DNA of 64,000 nt from Terriglobus saanensis SP1PR4 (GTDB taxonomy: Bacteria; Acidobacteriota; Terriglobia; Terriglobales; Acidobacteriaceae): the NCBI RefSeq assembly GCF_000179915.2, contig NC_014963.1, positions 2,046,001 through 2,110,000 on the forward strand, in the 5' to 3' direction. The translations under genes and the position numbers were made by a program. The notes beneath the pieces were generated by a model. The model did not search any database. It had not been told where the DNA came from and saw nothing but the letters and a program-made list of their open reading frames with translations. Position 1 is the first letter of the stretch. Every line of letters starts with the position of its first letter. Shown here in pieces: positions 9,501 through 17,192 of the stretch.

Positions 9501-9828
9501 CTATCCACTGCGTGCGATGCAGGTGGCTGCGCACGCAGGGGCTGATGCCGCGACGAAGGGCTTCGCTTCAGTCGGCGCAAGCAACGTCGTAGTGACCGCG
9601 ATCAAGAAGGCGGAGGACCGGGATGCTCTGGTCGTCCGCATGTTCGAGTTCGAGGGCAAAGATGGCGATGTGAAGGTGAGTCTGCCCGCTGGCGCAACGT
9701 ATGCCGTTGCGAGCGATCTGATGGAGAATCCAGATGCTGCACATCTGCCGGTAACCGACGGTGCGGTGACAGTCCACGTCCATCCGTATGAGATCGTCAC
9801 GCTGCAGGCCATGTACTCTCCGCAGTAA
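6550..9828 (+). CDS. Alpha-mannosidase, glycoside hydrolase family 38, secreted
   Basis: A 1092-residue enzyme with an N-terminal signal peptide (MRRFAAVAMVCATVVVAQS). The start at 6550 has GGAGG 5-9 nt upstream. An N-terminal sandwich domain (about 50-190) precedes the GH38 catalytic barrel. The zinc site and nucleophile are visible: NSHIDAAWLWPW with His263 and Asp265, and IGWNPDSFGYTWQLPQI with Asp375 as the nucleophile. The middle helical domain (NQFHDLGAGSGIGVIYKEA) and the C-terminal beta-sandwich domains typical of GH38 follow. It should release alpha-mannose from oligosaccharides or glycans. It is monocistronic and converges on the GH27 gene with a strong hairpin between them. Confidence 0.93.
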   Translation: MVKMRRFAAVAMVCATVVVAQSRTAAQKGLVLSPKATEVLKTLDALSSLPDGPWRYHSGDVPHGEAVDLDDSSWKSVTKEAKADRDAGWFRRTIEVPKTLDGYDLTGARIWFQFHAGANGPMPQIIYFNGRRVALGDDLEAIVLSESAKPGEKIEVAVKLLATIDEKTFRGATFKIESSKSRPSPSDLRTEGITAATLLPVLQGFKPEMEDKIDSIIASVDIAGLHKANQIAFDASLKRVHRELMQFEPMLKTAVIDLDGNSHIDAAWLWPWTETVDAVKRTWGTALQLMNEYPDYKFTQSAAQYNVWMKDKYPAMNEEIKKRVAEGRWEIVGGMWVEPDLNMPDGESLVRQLLIGKRFFKKEYGVDVRIGWNPDSFGYTWQLPQIYKKSGVDYFVTQKMHWNDTNQLPFRTFWWESPDGSKVLTYFPTDYTHSNLNPNRLAKDFVESTQRLNGFTHLLDLYGVGDHGGGPTRDVLDEGLRWMKPDTVAPTLRFSTAQSYFTSVEKTLETESPQWNYDSLAKGFTVPAMGSEGKLHIPTWKDELYFEYHRGVYTTQAGHKAYMRESEEALLNSEKYASLAWLKGVTYPTSDFEDSWKKVTFNQFHDLGAGSGIGVIYKEAAEDYKHVFQQARDADMASLPALLATVDTQAGKGVPVAIFNPLAWERSDAVVTVEVQMPEATPDGVHVVDAKGKVLLSQVLSSNNKTNSYKLLVKTSAVPSLGYTVLHVLPGQKSASTDVHASGLTLENSRLKLVVDAKSGCITSLVEKKTGFETIAAGGCGNQLQTFKDTPKQYDAWNIDPGTLDHFTPIESVESVQLLDKGPLRATIRVTRTWQKSHFVQDISLDAEADAATIQNEFDWHEEHVLLKASFPMAATSAKATYEIPYGTIERPTARVNSFEKAEFEVPAMRWAELGDGKHGVSLLNRTKFGYDAVDNLLRLTLLRSATWPDPVADLGHQSFQYAIYPHAGDWKQAGSMQHGWEYNYPLRAMQVAAHAGADAATKGFASVGASNVVVTAIKKAEDRDALVVRMFEFEGKDGDVKVSLPAGATYAVASDLMENPDAAHLPVTDGAVTVHVHPYEIVTLQAMYSPQ

Positions 9829-9833
9829 GAAGC

Positions 9834-9872
9834 AGGAATGCCCGGCGCTCATTATGAGCGCCGGGCATTCCT
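9834..9872. terminator. Bidirectional intrinsic terminator
   Basis: A perfect 19-nt inverted repeat (AGGAATGCCCGGCGCTCAT and its complement) sits between the stops of the convergent GH38 and GH27 genes. It is G+C rich at the core, and T-rich sequence is short on both sides. Confidence 0.8.
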
Positions 9873-9882
9873 ATTGCAGCGT

Positions 9883-11067
9883 TTATTTGACCTTCAGCAG
9901 AACCACACCGTGCTTCGGCACCGTCATGCGGTCGGTATCGTGGATGACGCCAAGGTCCTTCGCCTCCCACACATTGCGTGCATGGACGGAGTTGCCAAGG
10001 CCGATCTCCTTCAGGTGAAGATTCATACCGCGCATTTCGGCGGTGTCTTCGCCAAAGTTGAAGATCGCCAGCGCATGAGAACCATCCGCGAGCGGGCGCG
10101 ACCAGATTTGCAGAGGACCCTCACCCCAGATGCGGTCGCCCTGTTTGCCGAGTGGATCCTGATCGATGGCGATGACTTCGCGGTTGGTCAGAATCGACTT
10201 CACCTCGGGCGACATAGCGGTGAGATTGTTGCCTGCAAGGAGCGGAGCAGCGAGGATCGCCCACATGGTCATATGTGTGAGGTTCTCGTCATGTGTGAGC
10301 TTTCCATTGCCTACTTCCAGCATGTCGGGATCGTTCCAGTGGCCTGGCCCGGCGTACTTGGCAAGTCCAGCCTGCGTGAGAGCGATGTAAGACATCTGCT
10401 GATAGTGAGCATTGATGTCATCCGTCGTGCGCCATAGATTCGCGCCTACCTCAGGTCCCCATTCCCAGACAGAGTCGAAGCCGTACTGGCAGAGAGAGTA
10501 GATCATCGGGCGACCAGTCTTCAGGATAGCCTGATGCATTTTCTCGTAAGCATCGCGCATCATCCTGTTCTGTTTGGCGCGATCATTGGGAGCTTCCTGC
10601 TGCATGTTGTCGCGGAAGGAGCAGAGATCGTACTTGAGATAGTCGATACCCCAGTCAGCATAAAGCTTCGCGTCCTGCTCTTCATGCTGATAAGAACCTG
10701 CGTAGTGCGCGCAGGTTTCGCGTCCGGGAGAAGAGTAGATGCCGAGCTTGAGGCCTTTGGAGTGAACGTAATCCGCAAGGGCCTTCATGTCTGGAAACTT
10801 TCCGTTCGTGTGAAGAACGCCCTTTGCGTCCCTCTTGCCTTCCCAGGTGTCATCGATGTTGACGTAGATGTACCCTGCGTCACGCATGCCCGTAGAGACG
10901 AGAAGGTCCGCGGTGTCGCGGATGTCCTTGTCCGTCACTCTTCCGGCAAAGAAATTCCAGCTATTCCATCCCATGGGTGGTGTTGCGGCCAACGTGTTTT
11001 TCGATTGGGCCAACAGCGGAGAAGCCGCTAAAGAGAGACAGAGAGCAGAACGAAATAAGAAACGCAT
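9883..11067 (-). CDS. Alpha-galactosidase, glycoside hydrolase family 27, secreted
   Basis: A 394-residue protein with a signal peptide (about residues 1-20, ending LAASPLLAQ). GH27 hallmarks: TPPMGWNSWN at 29-38, YIYVNIDDTW near 66, GIYSSPG near 109, the nucleophile Asp147 in IDYLKYDLC, and the acid/base in LWRTTDDI (Asp217 by comparison with characterised enzymes). A small C-terminal beta-sandwich follows. It removes alpha-1,6 or other alpha-linked galactose, for instance from galactomannan or pectin side chains, which fits the GH38 and pectinase neighbourhood. A gene-free stretch of 298 bases upstream is shared with the divergent TonB receptor. Confidence 0.94.
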   Translation of the reverse strand: MRFLFRSALCLSLAASPLLAQSKNTLAATPPMGWNSWNFFAGRVTDKDIRDTADLLVSTGMRDAGYIYVNIDDTWEGKRDAKGVLHTNGKFPDMKALADYVHSKGLKLGIYSSPGRETCAHYAGSYQHEEQDAKLYADWGIDYLKYDLCSFRDNMQQEAPNDRAKQNRMMRDAYEKMHQAILKTGRPMIYSLCQYGFDSVWEWGPEVGANLWRTTDDINAHYQQMSYIALTQAGLAKYAGPGHWNDPDMLEVGNGKLTHDENLTHMTMWAILAAPLLAGNNLTAMSPEVKSILTNREVIAIDQDPLGKQGDRIWGEGPLQIWSRPLADGSHALAIFNFGEDTAEMRGMNLHLKEIGLGNSVHARNVWEAKDLGVIHDTDRMTVPKHGVVLLKVK

Positions 11068-11191
11068 GAGCGAGTGGAACCTCCTTTGGAATGCAGGACT
11101 ATGAGACGCGTAGATGGAAGGAGTGTCAAATCGTACGGGTTTTCCACACAGCTCAAAAATGCCGAGATTTGCATACGTCTTTTGACCTACT

Positions 11192-11224
11192 AAGTTTCAA
11201 CAAAGACACGGATTGTTGAAACTT
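11192..11224. promoter_or_regulatory. Inverted repeat, candidate operator upstream of TonB receptor 1
   Basis: A perfect inverted repeat with 12-nt arms (AAGTTTCAACAA and TTGTTGAAACTT) and a 9-nt spacer. It ends 5 nt before the -35-like hexamer of the candidate promoter at 11230-11258, a typical position for a regulator site. It lies in the divergent region between the GH27 gene and the receptor, so it could control either one. The rest of 11068-11365 holds no gene. Confidence 0.55.
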
Positions 11225-11229
11225 TTCTG

Positions 11230-11258
11230 TTGTCAGTTCCAATATGGGCGGCTAGAGT
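11230..11258 (+). promoter_or_regulatory. Candidate sigma70-type promoter of TonB receptor 1
   Basis: TTGTCA at 11230-11235 and TAGAGT at 11253-11258 are separated by exactly 17 nt; they match the consensus at 5 of 6 and 4 of 6 positions. The transcript would start near 11265, leaving a leader of about 100 nt before the ATG at 11366. Confidence 0.4.
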
Positions 11259-11365
11259 CTAGCAATCAAACAAAGTTCATTGATCGAAGAGGGTTCCGGC
11301 GGTTGTGTCTATACGCAACGTCAGGAAGCCGTAGATCAAGTAACAGTACGTAATCAGGAGAGCAG

Positions 11366-14300
11366 ATGCGCACGATTTTGAAATCACTCCACTACTTGGC
11401 TGTAGCGCTACTGTTGGTATGTAGCGTTTCAGGCCTTGCCCAGACGATCACCGGCGGCGTCAACGGAACGGTCACCGATCCGGCAGGCGCGATCATTCCG
11501 AACGCAAAGGTTACGGCAACAAATGTCGCCACAAACGTATCCACTGTCTCCACGACCACCAGCTCTGGAACCTACAACATCCGCAATCTACAAATCGGTC
11601 AGTACAAAGTCATCATCGAAGCTTCCGGTTTCTCTGCACAGACACTCGGACCCTTCACGCTGGAGTCCGGTCAGGATGCGAAGTTCGATGCGAAGCTTGG
11701 ACTGGAAGGTTCAAATACCGCTATCGCGGTGAACGAATCACTGGTTCCTCTCCTCAACACGGAGAATGCAACGCTTGGTGCAACTCTCGATGAGAACGCC
11801 ATCAGCAATATCACGCTCGTGAGTCGCAACTTTACCCAACTGACGCTTTTTGTTCCAGGAGCGGTTACGGGAACGCCCGCATCCTTCACAGGCTCAGCGG
11901 CTATTGAAAGAAATGGCAATGGCACGCTAGCCTCTCAAAACGGTAACCGCCAAGAGACGAACAATTACCTGCTTGATGGTGTGGAGATCAACGAAACCAT
12001 CAATAACGGAATCGGCTATAATCCCAGTCCTGATGCGCTTGGGCAGGTGCGCGTTATTTCGTCTAATGCCAATGCTGAGTTCGGCAATGTCGGTGGTGGA
12101 GATGTCGTTGCGCTGCTAAAAAGCGGAAGCAACACATTTCACGGAAGCGCCTTCTTTTATTTAGCGAACTACAACATGGATGCAAATTCATGGGCTAATA
12201 AGAATTTTGCGTCTTCTTCTGCGTTTGTTCCAAAGACACCCTACACCCAGTCGACGTTCGGCGGTACTGTTGGCGGACCCATCATCAAGGACAAGCTGTT
12301 CTTCTTTGGCGATTACGAAGGCATCAGGTACCACTCTGCGGGTACTGGCCTGGCTTCCGTAGCGACTGCTCGTATGCGTTCAGGAGATTTTGGGGAGCTG
12401 CTGGATCCAACTCAGATTGCAACCACGGTTCAGCTCTACAACACTCAGGCCGCTGGACAACCAGCCTATGCTGGCAACTTACTGGGTGCCGTGTCAAATC
12501 CCGTAGCCGCCTATCTGTTCGCGCATCCCGAGGTTTATCCGCTTCCGAACCACACAGCCACGGTTGGCACTTTGATCCAAAATAACTACCAGGCACCGAC
12601 GAAGACAAATCGCTATAACAACCAGTATGACGTCAAGATCGACTGGAAGGCCTCACCGCGCGATTCGATCTCGGGCCGTTATTCCTGGGGTCGGAATGGC
12701 GATTTCACCACTCCGGTTCTCGCAATTACTTTCCCCGGAGCGAACATCAATCCGTTTCAAAGCTTCGCATTCAATTCCGTGCATACCTTCAATGCGCGTC
12801 TTATCAATGAGTTCACCGCTGGTTTCACACGTGTTGTTGCGTTGGGAGGTCTCCCAAGCGATTCAACGGGTACCTTCGGTTTGAATGGTAATGCTGTTGT
12901 CGGCATCTCAGGTGTCGCTCAGCCCTATAACGGCTTCATCCTGCAGTCCTTCACGGGAACCAACGGTGCGTTCAGCTCTGTTGGTAACTCGGCGACGGGA
13001 ACAACGTATTACGACAACACCTTCAGCTACTATGACAACCTGACTTACCAGGCTGGACAGCACACGATTAAACTTGGTGTCCAGTTTCTCCGCTATCAGC
13101 AGAACACTTTCTATCCGGGTAACGACGGTGCAGTTGGCCGCTATCTCTATTCCGGAGCATTCTCTGCTCAGAATGGAACGGTTGGCGGTTATACGCTCGC
13201 CGATTTCTACCAGAATCACATTCTCACGCGCGCGATCGGTGGAGTCACCGGTCTGGCGGGTCAGCGCTCGTGGCGCGATGCAGCTTTTGTCCAGGACGAT
13301 TGGAAGGTTAGTCCGAGACTCACCCTCAACCTGGGGCTTCGTTGGGAGTACGACCAGCCCATCCTGGAAGTCAACAACAAGCAGGCGAATATCAACTTCG
13401 CAACCAAGACAGTGCAACTCGCCGGCGTCAACGGAGCAAGCCGCGGTCTTTACAACCCGGTTTGGACCAACTTCATGCCGCGTATCGGATTCTCTTTCAA
13501 TCCGTCGCCTCGCGTTGTAGTTCGTGGCGGCTATGGTATAACTACTTACTTTGAAGGAACGGGCGCTAATCTTCGCCTCAACTTTAACTATCCATTCCAG
13601 AATGGCTTCACGGCCACCGGCTTTGCCCCAAGCACAACCAGCGCAGGTCAGTTCTACACAACTGCGCAGGGCTTCGGAACCGCGAACACATCCTGCAACA
13701 TTCAGACAAGCACTGTACCTTGCACCACTACGATCCGCGCATGGGACCAGGCAATTAAACCGATGTTCCTTCAGCAGTACAGCCTTACTGCGGAATATCA
13801 GTTGAGCAATACCGCATCGCTCACCTTTGGTTATGTCGGTGAGACGGGGCAACATCTCATCACTGCTGGTGCTGCCAACGCTCTGCCAAAGCCCTGCATC
13901 ATTGGTGGTGTTGTGCAGACTGTGCTCACTTCAGCACAGTGTATTGCTGCTGATCCCGCTCCTTTCATTAACCTGGTTGGTCAGACGGGCTCGGTGGTCT
14001 TCACCGCGTCCAATGCGATGGAAAACTATAATGCGCTTCAGGCGACATTCCGTCAGCGCCTCAGCAAGGGCTTGGAATTCACCGCGAATTATGCATATGC
14101 CAAAGCGATGACGAACAGCACGGGCTTCTTTGGTGCACAGGGAATCAACGGACAGTCTGCCTATGCTCAGAATTTCTATGACAATCATTCTGAATATGGT
14201 CCGGCTGCTCAGGATGTTCGTCATAACATCAACGGGCATTTGACTTATGAACTTCCCGTGGGACGGGGGCGTATGTTTGGTACCAATATGAACCGGGCAA

Positions 14301-14830
14301 TTGATGAAGTGATTGGTGGCTGGAAGGTTGCGATGACCACCATTGTTTATACAGGCTTCCCGGTAAACATCAACTCTGGCTCCAACAACAGCAACACTGC
14401 GAACAATTCTCAGCGTGCGAACCACTATCGTAAGCTGAATGTCGTAAATCGGAGTGCTCAGGCGTGGTTTGGAACCGATCCTTCGGTTCTTCACCAGCGG
14501 TCTAGCACAACGGCAGGAGCTCAGTGTTCGGCTGCAGGTGTAGATGATGGTGTCTGCGCTTATGGTCAACCCGCCGCTGGCACATTCGGTACTGCTTCCG
14601 TCGATTCAGAGCGGGCTCCTGGTTACCAATCAGCAGATGCTTCGATCTTCAAGGATTTTGCAATCACTGAGGCGCACAAAATCAGCTTCCGTGCGGATGC
14701 TGCCAATGTGTTTAACATTACCTCGCTGGGTAACCCCACTAACAATGCGCAGTCTGCAACCTTCGGACAGATTACAGCTTCTCGTTCGCAGGCTCGTCAG
14801 CTGCAGCTTTCGGCGAAGTATTCCTTCTAA
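11366..14830 (+). CDS. TonB-dependent receptor, Oar-like, with N-terminal carboxypeptidase-regulatory-like domain
   Basis: A 1154-residue outer-membrane protein. A signal peptide (residues 1-25, ending SGLAQ) is followed by a carboxypeptidase-regulatory-like beta-sandwich (about 28-115: GGVNGTVTDPAGAIIPNAKV), a plug-like region with NNYLLDGVEINE, and a long beta-barrel with GTVGGPIIKDKLFFFGDYEG, DDWKVSPRLTLNLGLRWEYD and a terminal Phe (LQLSAKYSF), the usual outer-membrane assembly signal. No SusD-type lipoprotein gene accompanies it, as is usual in Acidobacteriota. It probably imports a sugar oligomer; which one cannot be told, though GH27/GH38 on one side and the oxidation genes on the other are candidates for co-function. 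AGGAG lies 7-11 nt before the ATG. Confidence 0.88.
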   Translation: MRTILKSLHYLAVALLLVCSVSGLAQTITGGVNGTVTDPAGAIIPNAKVTATNVATNVSTVSTTTSSGTYNIRNLQIGQYKVIIEASGFSAQTLGPFTLESGQDAKFDAKLGLEGSNTAIAVNESLVPLLNTENATLGATLDENAISNITLVSRNFTQLTLFVPGAVTGTPASFTGSAAIERNGNGTLASQNGNRQETNNYLLDGVEINETINNGIGYNPSPDALGQVRVISSNANAEFGNVGGGDVVALLKSGSNTFHGSAFFYLANYNMDANSWANKNFASSSAFVPKTPYTQSTFGGTVGGPIIKDKLFFFGDYEGIRYHSAGTGLASVATARMRSGDFGELLDPTQIATTVQLYNTQAAGQPAYAGNLLGAVSNPVAAYLFAHPEVYPLPNHTATVGTLIQNNYQAPTKTNRYNNQYDVKIDWKASPRDSISGRYSWGRNGDFTTPVLAITFPGANINPFQSFAFNSVHTFNARLINEFTAGFTRVVALGGLPSDSTGTFGLNGNAVVGISGVAQPYNGFILQSFTGTNGAFSSVGNSATGTTYYDNTFSYYDNLTYQAGQHTIKLGVQFLRYQQNTFYPGNDGAVGRYLYSGAFSAQNGTVGGYTLADFYQNHILTRAIGGVTGLAGQRSWRDAAFVQDDWKVSPRLTLNLGLRWEYDQPILEVNNKQANINFATKTVQLAGVNGASRGLYNPVWTNFMPRIGFSFNPSPRVVVRGGYGITTYFEGTGANLRLNFNYPFQNGFTATGFAPSTTSAGQFYTTAQGFGTANTSCNIQTSTVPCTTTIRAWDQAIKPMFLQQYSLTAEYQLSNTASLTFGYVGETGQHLITAGAANALPKPCIIGGVVQTVLTSAQCIAADPAPFINLVGQTGSVVFTASNAMENYNALQATFRQRLSKGLEFTANYAYAKAMTNSTGFFGAQGINGQSAYAQNFYDNHSEYGPAAQDVRHNINGHLTYELPVGRGRMFGTNMNRAIDEVIGGWKVAMTTIVYTGFPVNINSGSNNSNTANNSQRANHYRKLNVVNRSAQAWFGTDPSVLHQRSSTTAGAQCSAAGVDDGVCAYGQPAAGTFGTASVDSERAPGYQSADASIFKDFAITEAHKISFRADAANVFNITSLGNPTNNAQSATFGQITASRSQARQLQLSAKYSF

Positions 14831-14843
14831 AAACATCAACTGG

Positions 14844-14880
14844 AAAAGGCCCGGCCTCCTGAGGAGACCGGGCCTTTTCT
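14844..14880 (+). terminator. Intrinsic terminator of TonB receptor 1
   Basis: AAAAGGCCCGG at 14844-14854 pairs with CCGGGCCTTTT at 14868-14878, and an inner CTCC/GGAG stem closes the hairpin. The T-run serves the plus-strand gene and the A-run the converging minus-strand gene, so it may work in both directions. Confidence 0.85.
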
Positions 14881-14925
14881 ATTGAATGCACAATGGGTTT
14901 GATTAACTGGCTGCTTTGCTTGGAA

Positions 14926-15978
14926 TTACCTTGCGAAGAAACGATAGCTGATAGTCCAGGTTTGGGTTTCACCTGGCGCTACGTGGATCTTGATATACGC
15001 TTCGGGGCATACCGTCTTTGGAGTCGACCAGAAGTACGACAGGCTGATCGGTGAATCAGATGTCTGCTGAACACCAATGCCGAGGTCTTTATCTTCGAAG
15101 GTGAAGTCGTAGTCAGAGACCTTGGTGGAGTAGCCGGTGAGGTAGCCTTGTACGCCGCGGCGTTCAAGCGGTGCGATGAACTTTATGGTGTTGTCTTCGA
15201 TGACGGCTTTGCTTGGGTCGATCGGGCTATCGAGGGCTGGAGTAAAAAGGAAGTGGACTTGCATGCTTGGCCCGGTCTGCTTGTGATCCAGCATGAAGAA
15301 GTCGTGGTCGTAGACCTGCGTGTCGATTGGCTTGGTTCCGACATTCTTCAGGCGGTGTTCTAGGCAAAGGATGTTGCCATGCTTGTCGAGCGTCAGTACT
15401 TTTTCGTAGATATAGGAAACTCCGATGGACGAGTGTAGTTCCTGGCGGAAGGTGACTGAATTTTTATGGACCTTCGTCTTCCACTTGCCTGCGTCGACGA
15501 TGGGGTAGGCGTTGCCGAATTTGTATGGCTTGTCGTCGATCCGTTTCAATACGCCTACACCGATCTTTACAAACAGACCGCCCGGTGCAGCGTCGTCGTA
15601 TCCGATCTCGCTCGTGGGATGGCGGAACTCTTCCACGGGGCCGGTGATCGTGTCGTTGCCTGTGGGGTCGTACCTGTTGAACCACTCGCCGAAGAAGGTG
15701 TGGCCGTTCAAGGAGAGGCAACCCACGACGCCGCTCCAGTCGAAGCGGGGACCGCGGTAGTATCCGACCTCTTTGTCTGGCAGAAATACAACCGCATTGA
15801 TGGCACCGTTGCTCAGGCGTGCCATCGGGTGATCTGAGTGTGGCAGATCCGTGCAGGTTGAAGAGGCCTGTGTGGCGAGCGGTACAGCGGGTATCGTCTG
15901 GGCGCGCGCTGTACGACTGAAGAGTGCAATGGCAGGGATAAGCGCAAAACGCGCAAAGGAATTGCGAGCAGGGAACAT
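14926..15978 (-). CDS. Secreted galactose-mutarotase-like (aldose 1-epimerase fold) protein
   Basis: A 350-residue protein with a signal peptide (residues 1-26, ending RTARAQ). The body resembles the galactose mutarotase-like superfamily: GPVEEFRHPTSEIGYDD near 113 and especially NVGTKPIDTQVYDHDFFMLDH (212-232), where His225 matches the position of the catalytic His in aldose 1-epimerases. True GalM function is not proven; many members only bind carbohydrate. AAGGAGC lies 5 nt before the ATG. It is the last gene of a unit with the flavin oxidoreductase (18755-17193) and a lactonase (17171-16029), with gaps of 21 and 50 nt. An aldose mutarotase would make sense beside a C1 oxidase and lactonase. 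Confidence 0.55.
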   Translation of the reverse strand: MFPARNSFARFALIPAIALFSRTARAQTIPAVPLATQASSTCTDLPHSDHPMARLSNGAINAVVFLPDKEVGYYRGPRFDWSGVVGCLSLNGHTFFGEWFNRYDPTGNDTITGPVEEFRHPTSEIGYDDAAPGGLFVKIGVGVLKRIDDKPYKFGNAYPIVDAGKWKTKVHKNSVTFRQELHSSIGVSYIYEKVLTLDKHGNILCLEHRLKNVGTKPIDTQVYDHDFFMLDHKQTGPSMQVHFLFTPALDSPIDPSKAVIEDNTIKFIAPLERRGVQGYLTGYSTKVSDYDFTFEDKDLGIGVQQTSDSPISLSYFWSTPKTVCPEAYIKIHVAPGETQTWTISYRFFAR

Positions 15979-16028
15979 GCTTTGCTCCTTATTGTGCTGA
16001 TCTTAAGCGTCGAAGCAGGGACGCGAAC

Positions 16029-17171
16029 TCAAAGAATGGCAAAGCTGTGCGCGGAGGAGAAATTACCGACTTCAGTCAACCCGCTGATCGATCCGTTTGC
16101 GATGGAGAACTCGCCTCGCACCATACGGCCGGTGGGTGCATGGGCGGCGATGATTGTACGGCCCGAGCGGTCAAAGGCAATTTGTGTCGCTTCTACCGGA
16201 AGCGATTCCGCTGGCTGGATGCGTCCGTTGGAGCGGTCGATCTTCCACGCAGTCATCCTCGCGCCGTTTGCCGTGAGAAGAAAGCGGCCGGAGGGATGCA
16301 TGGCGATGGTGCTGGCGCCGTTGGTTGCAACGCGCTGGTGCGAGGCTTGCGTCTGTCCTCTGGAGGTGTCGATCCGGTGTACTGAGATGGAGCCATCCTC
16401 GGAGTTGAGAGCGTAGACGAAGCGAGCGTTTGTGTGGCCGACCATCTGCGAGGGGCCAGCGCCCTTATGAACGCGACGGCGATGTAGCGGTGTGAGCGTG
16501 TCAGTTTCGAGGCGGAAGGTGCTGAGCGACTCATTGCCCGTATCTGCCGCGACGAGCGTCCGGCCATCGGAATGAAGCACGAGACTGCTCGGGGTCGAGG
16601 TTTTGCCCACACCGGCTTCTGTAGAGAAGCCCACTTCTTTGAACAGGCCTGAAACGGGTAGGGGCAGGCCGTTGCTCTCCAGGGGAAGCACGTTGTAGGA
16701 GCCGCCACCCGCGACAGCGACGATGAGATGCGATCCGTCCGGAGTCACCAGGGCGTGAGAGGGGTTGATGGCGGAAAGCGCCAGAGGCTGTACGCGCTGT
16801 AGTGTGAGATGGCCTGTTTCGGCGTCGATCGCGTAAGCACTCACTGCGCCGCGAGGAAGACTCTCCCATTCATTGACAGCATGTACGGCGTAGAGCATGG
16901 AGCCAGAAGGATGAAGCTCAAGATGAGCAGGCGAAGCTGATGCCATCGTCTGAACGACGCGCGAACCGTCCTTTGATAGATCCACGACGTGGATCGCACC
17001 AGCTTCGGCTTCGCCCGATCCAATGTAGGCAAAACGACCTGGGACAGAGCGTCGGGTCATGGTCGCGCTGGCCTTGCCCGAAGCGCCGAGCGTTGCGGCA
17101 GCCGCGAGCGAGGTGGAGAAGGCCCGGCGGGTCATGGGGAACGTCTTCGATTGCAAGCTGCTCTCGCTCAT
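16029..17171 (-). CDS. Tat-exported lactonase family beta-propeller protein (6-phosphogluconolactonase-like)
   Basis: A 380-residue seven-bladed propeller of the lactonase family (related to E. coli YbhE/Pgl and fungal carboxy-cis,cis-muconate cyclase). A twin-arginine signal is present (TRRAFSTSLAAAATLGASGKASA, residues 14-36); an alternative start at Met13 would give a more usual signal length, but the GGAGGAAAAG before 17171 favours the longer form. Repeated blade motifs are visible: HPSGSMLYAVH, TPDGSHLIVAV, HSDGRTLVAAD, HPSGRFLLTANG. Export makes cytoplasmic 6-phosphogluconolactone an unlikely substrate; an extracytoplasmic sugar lactone fits the oxidoreductase gene 21 nt upstream. It is the middle gene of a three-gene unit. 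Confidence 0.8.
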   Translation of the reverse strand: MSESSLQSKTFPMTRRAFSTSLAAAATLGASGKASATMTRRSVPGRFAYIGSGEAEAGAIHVVDLSKDGSRVVQTMASASPAHLELHPSGSMLYAVHAVNEWESLPRGAVSAYAIDAETGHLTLQRVQPLALSAINPSHALVTPDGSHLIVAVAGGGSYNVLPLESNGLPLPVSGLFKEVGFSTEAGVGKTSTPSSLVLHSDGRTLVAADTGNESLSTFRLETDTLTPLHRRRVHKGAGPSQMVGHTNARFVYALNSEDGSISVHRIDTSRGQTQASHQRVATNGASTIAMHPSGRFLLTANGARMTAWKIDRSNGRIQPAESLPVEATQIAFDRSGRTIIAAHAPTGRMVRGEFSIANGSISGLTEVGNFSSAHSFAIL

Positions 17172-17192
17172 CTTTTCCTCCGCGACTCCGCG

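Noticed and set aside
12908-13855. 315-codon minus-strand open frame within TonB receptor 1
   Set aside because: Shadow of the receptor barrel; no ribosome binding site or recognisable domain.
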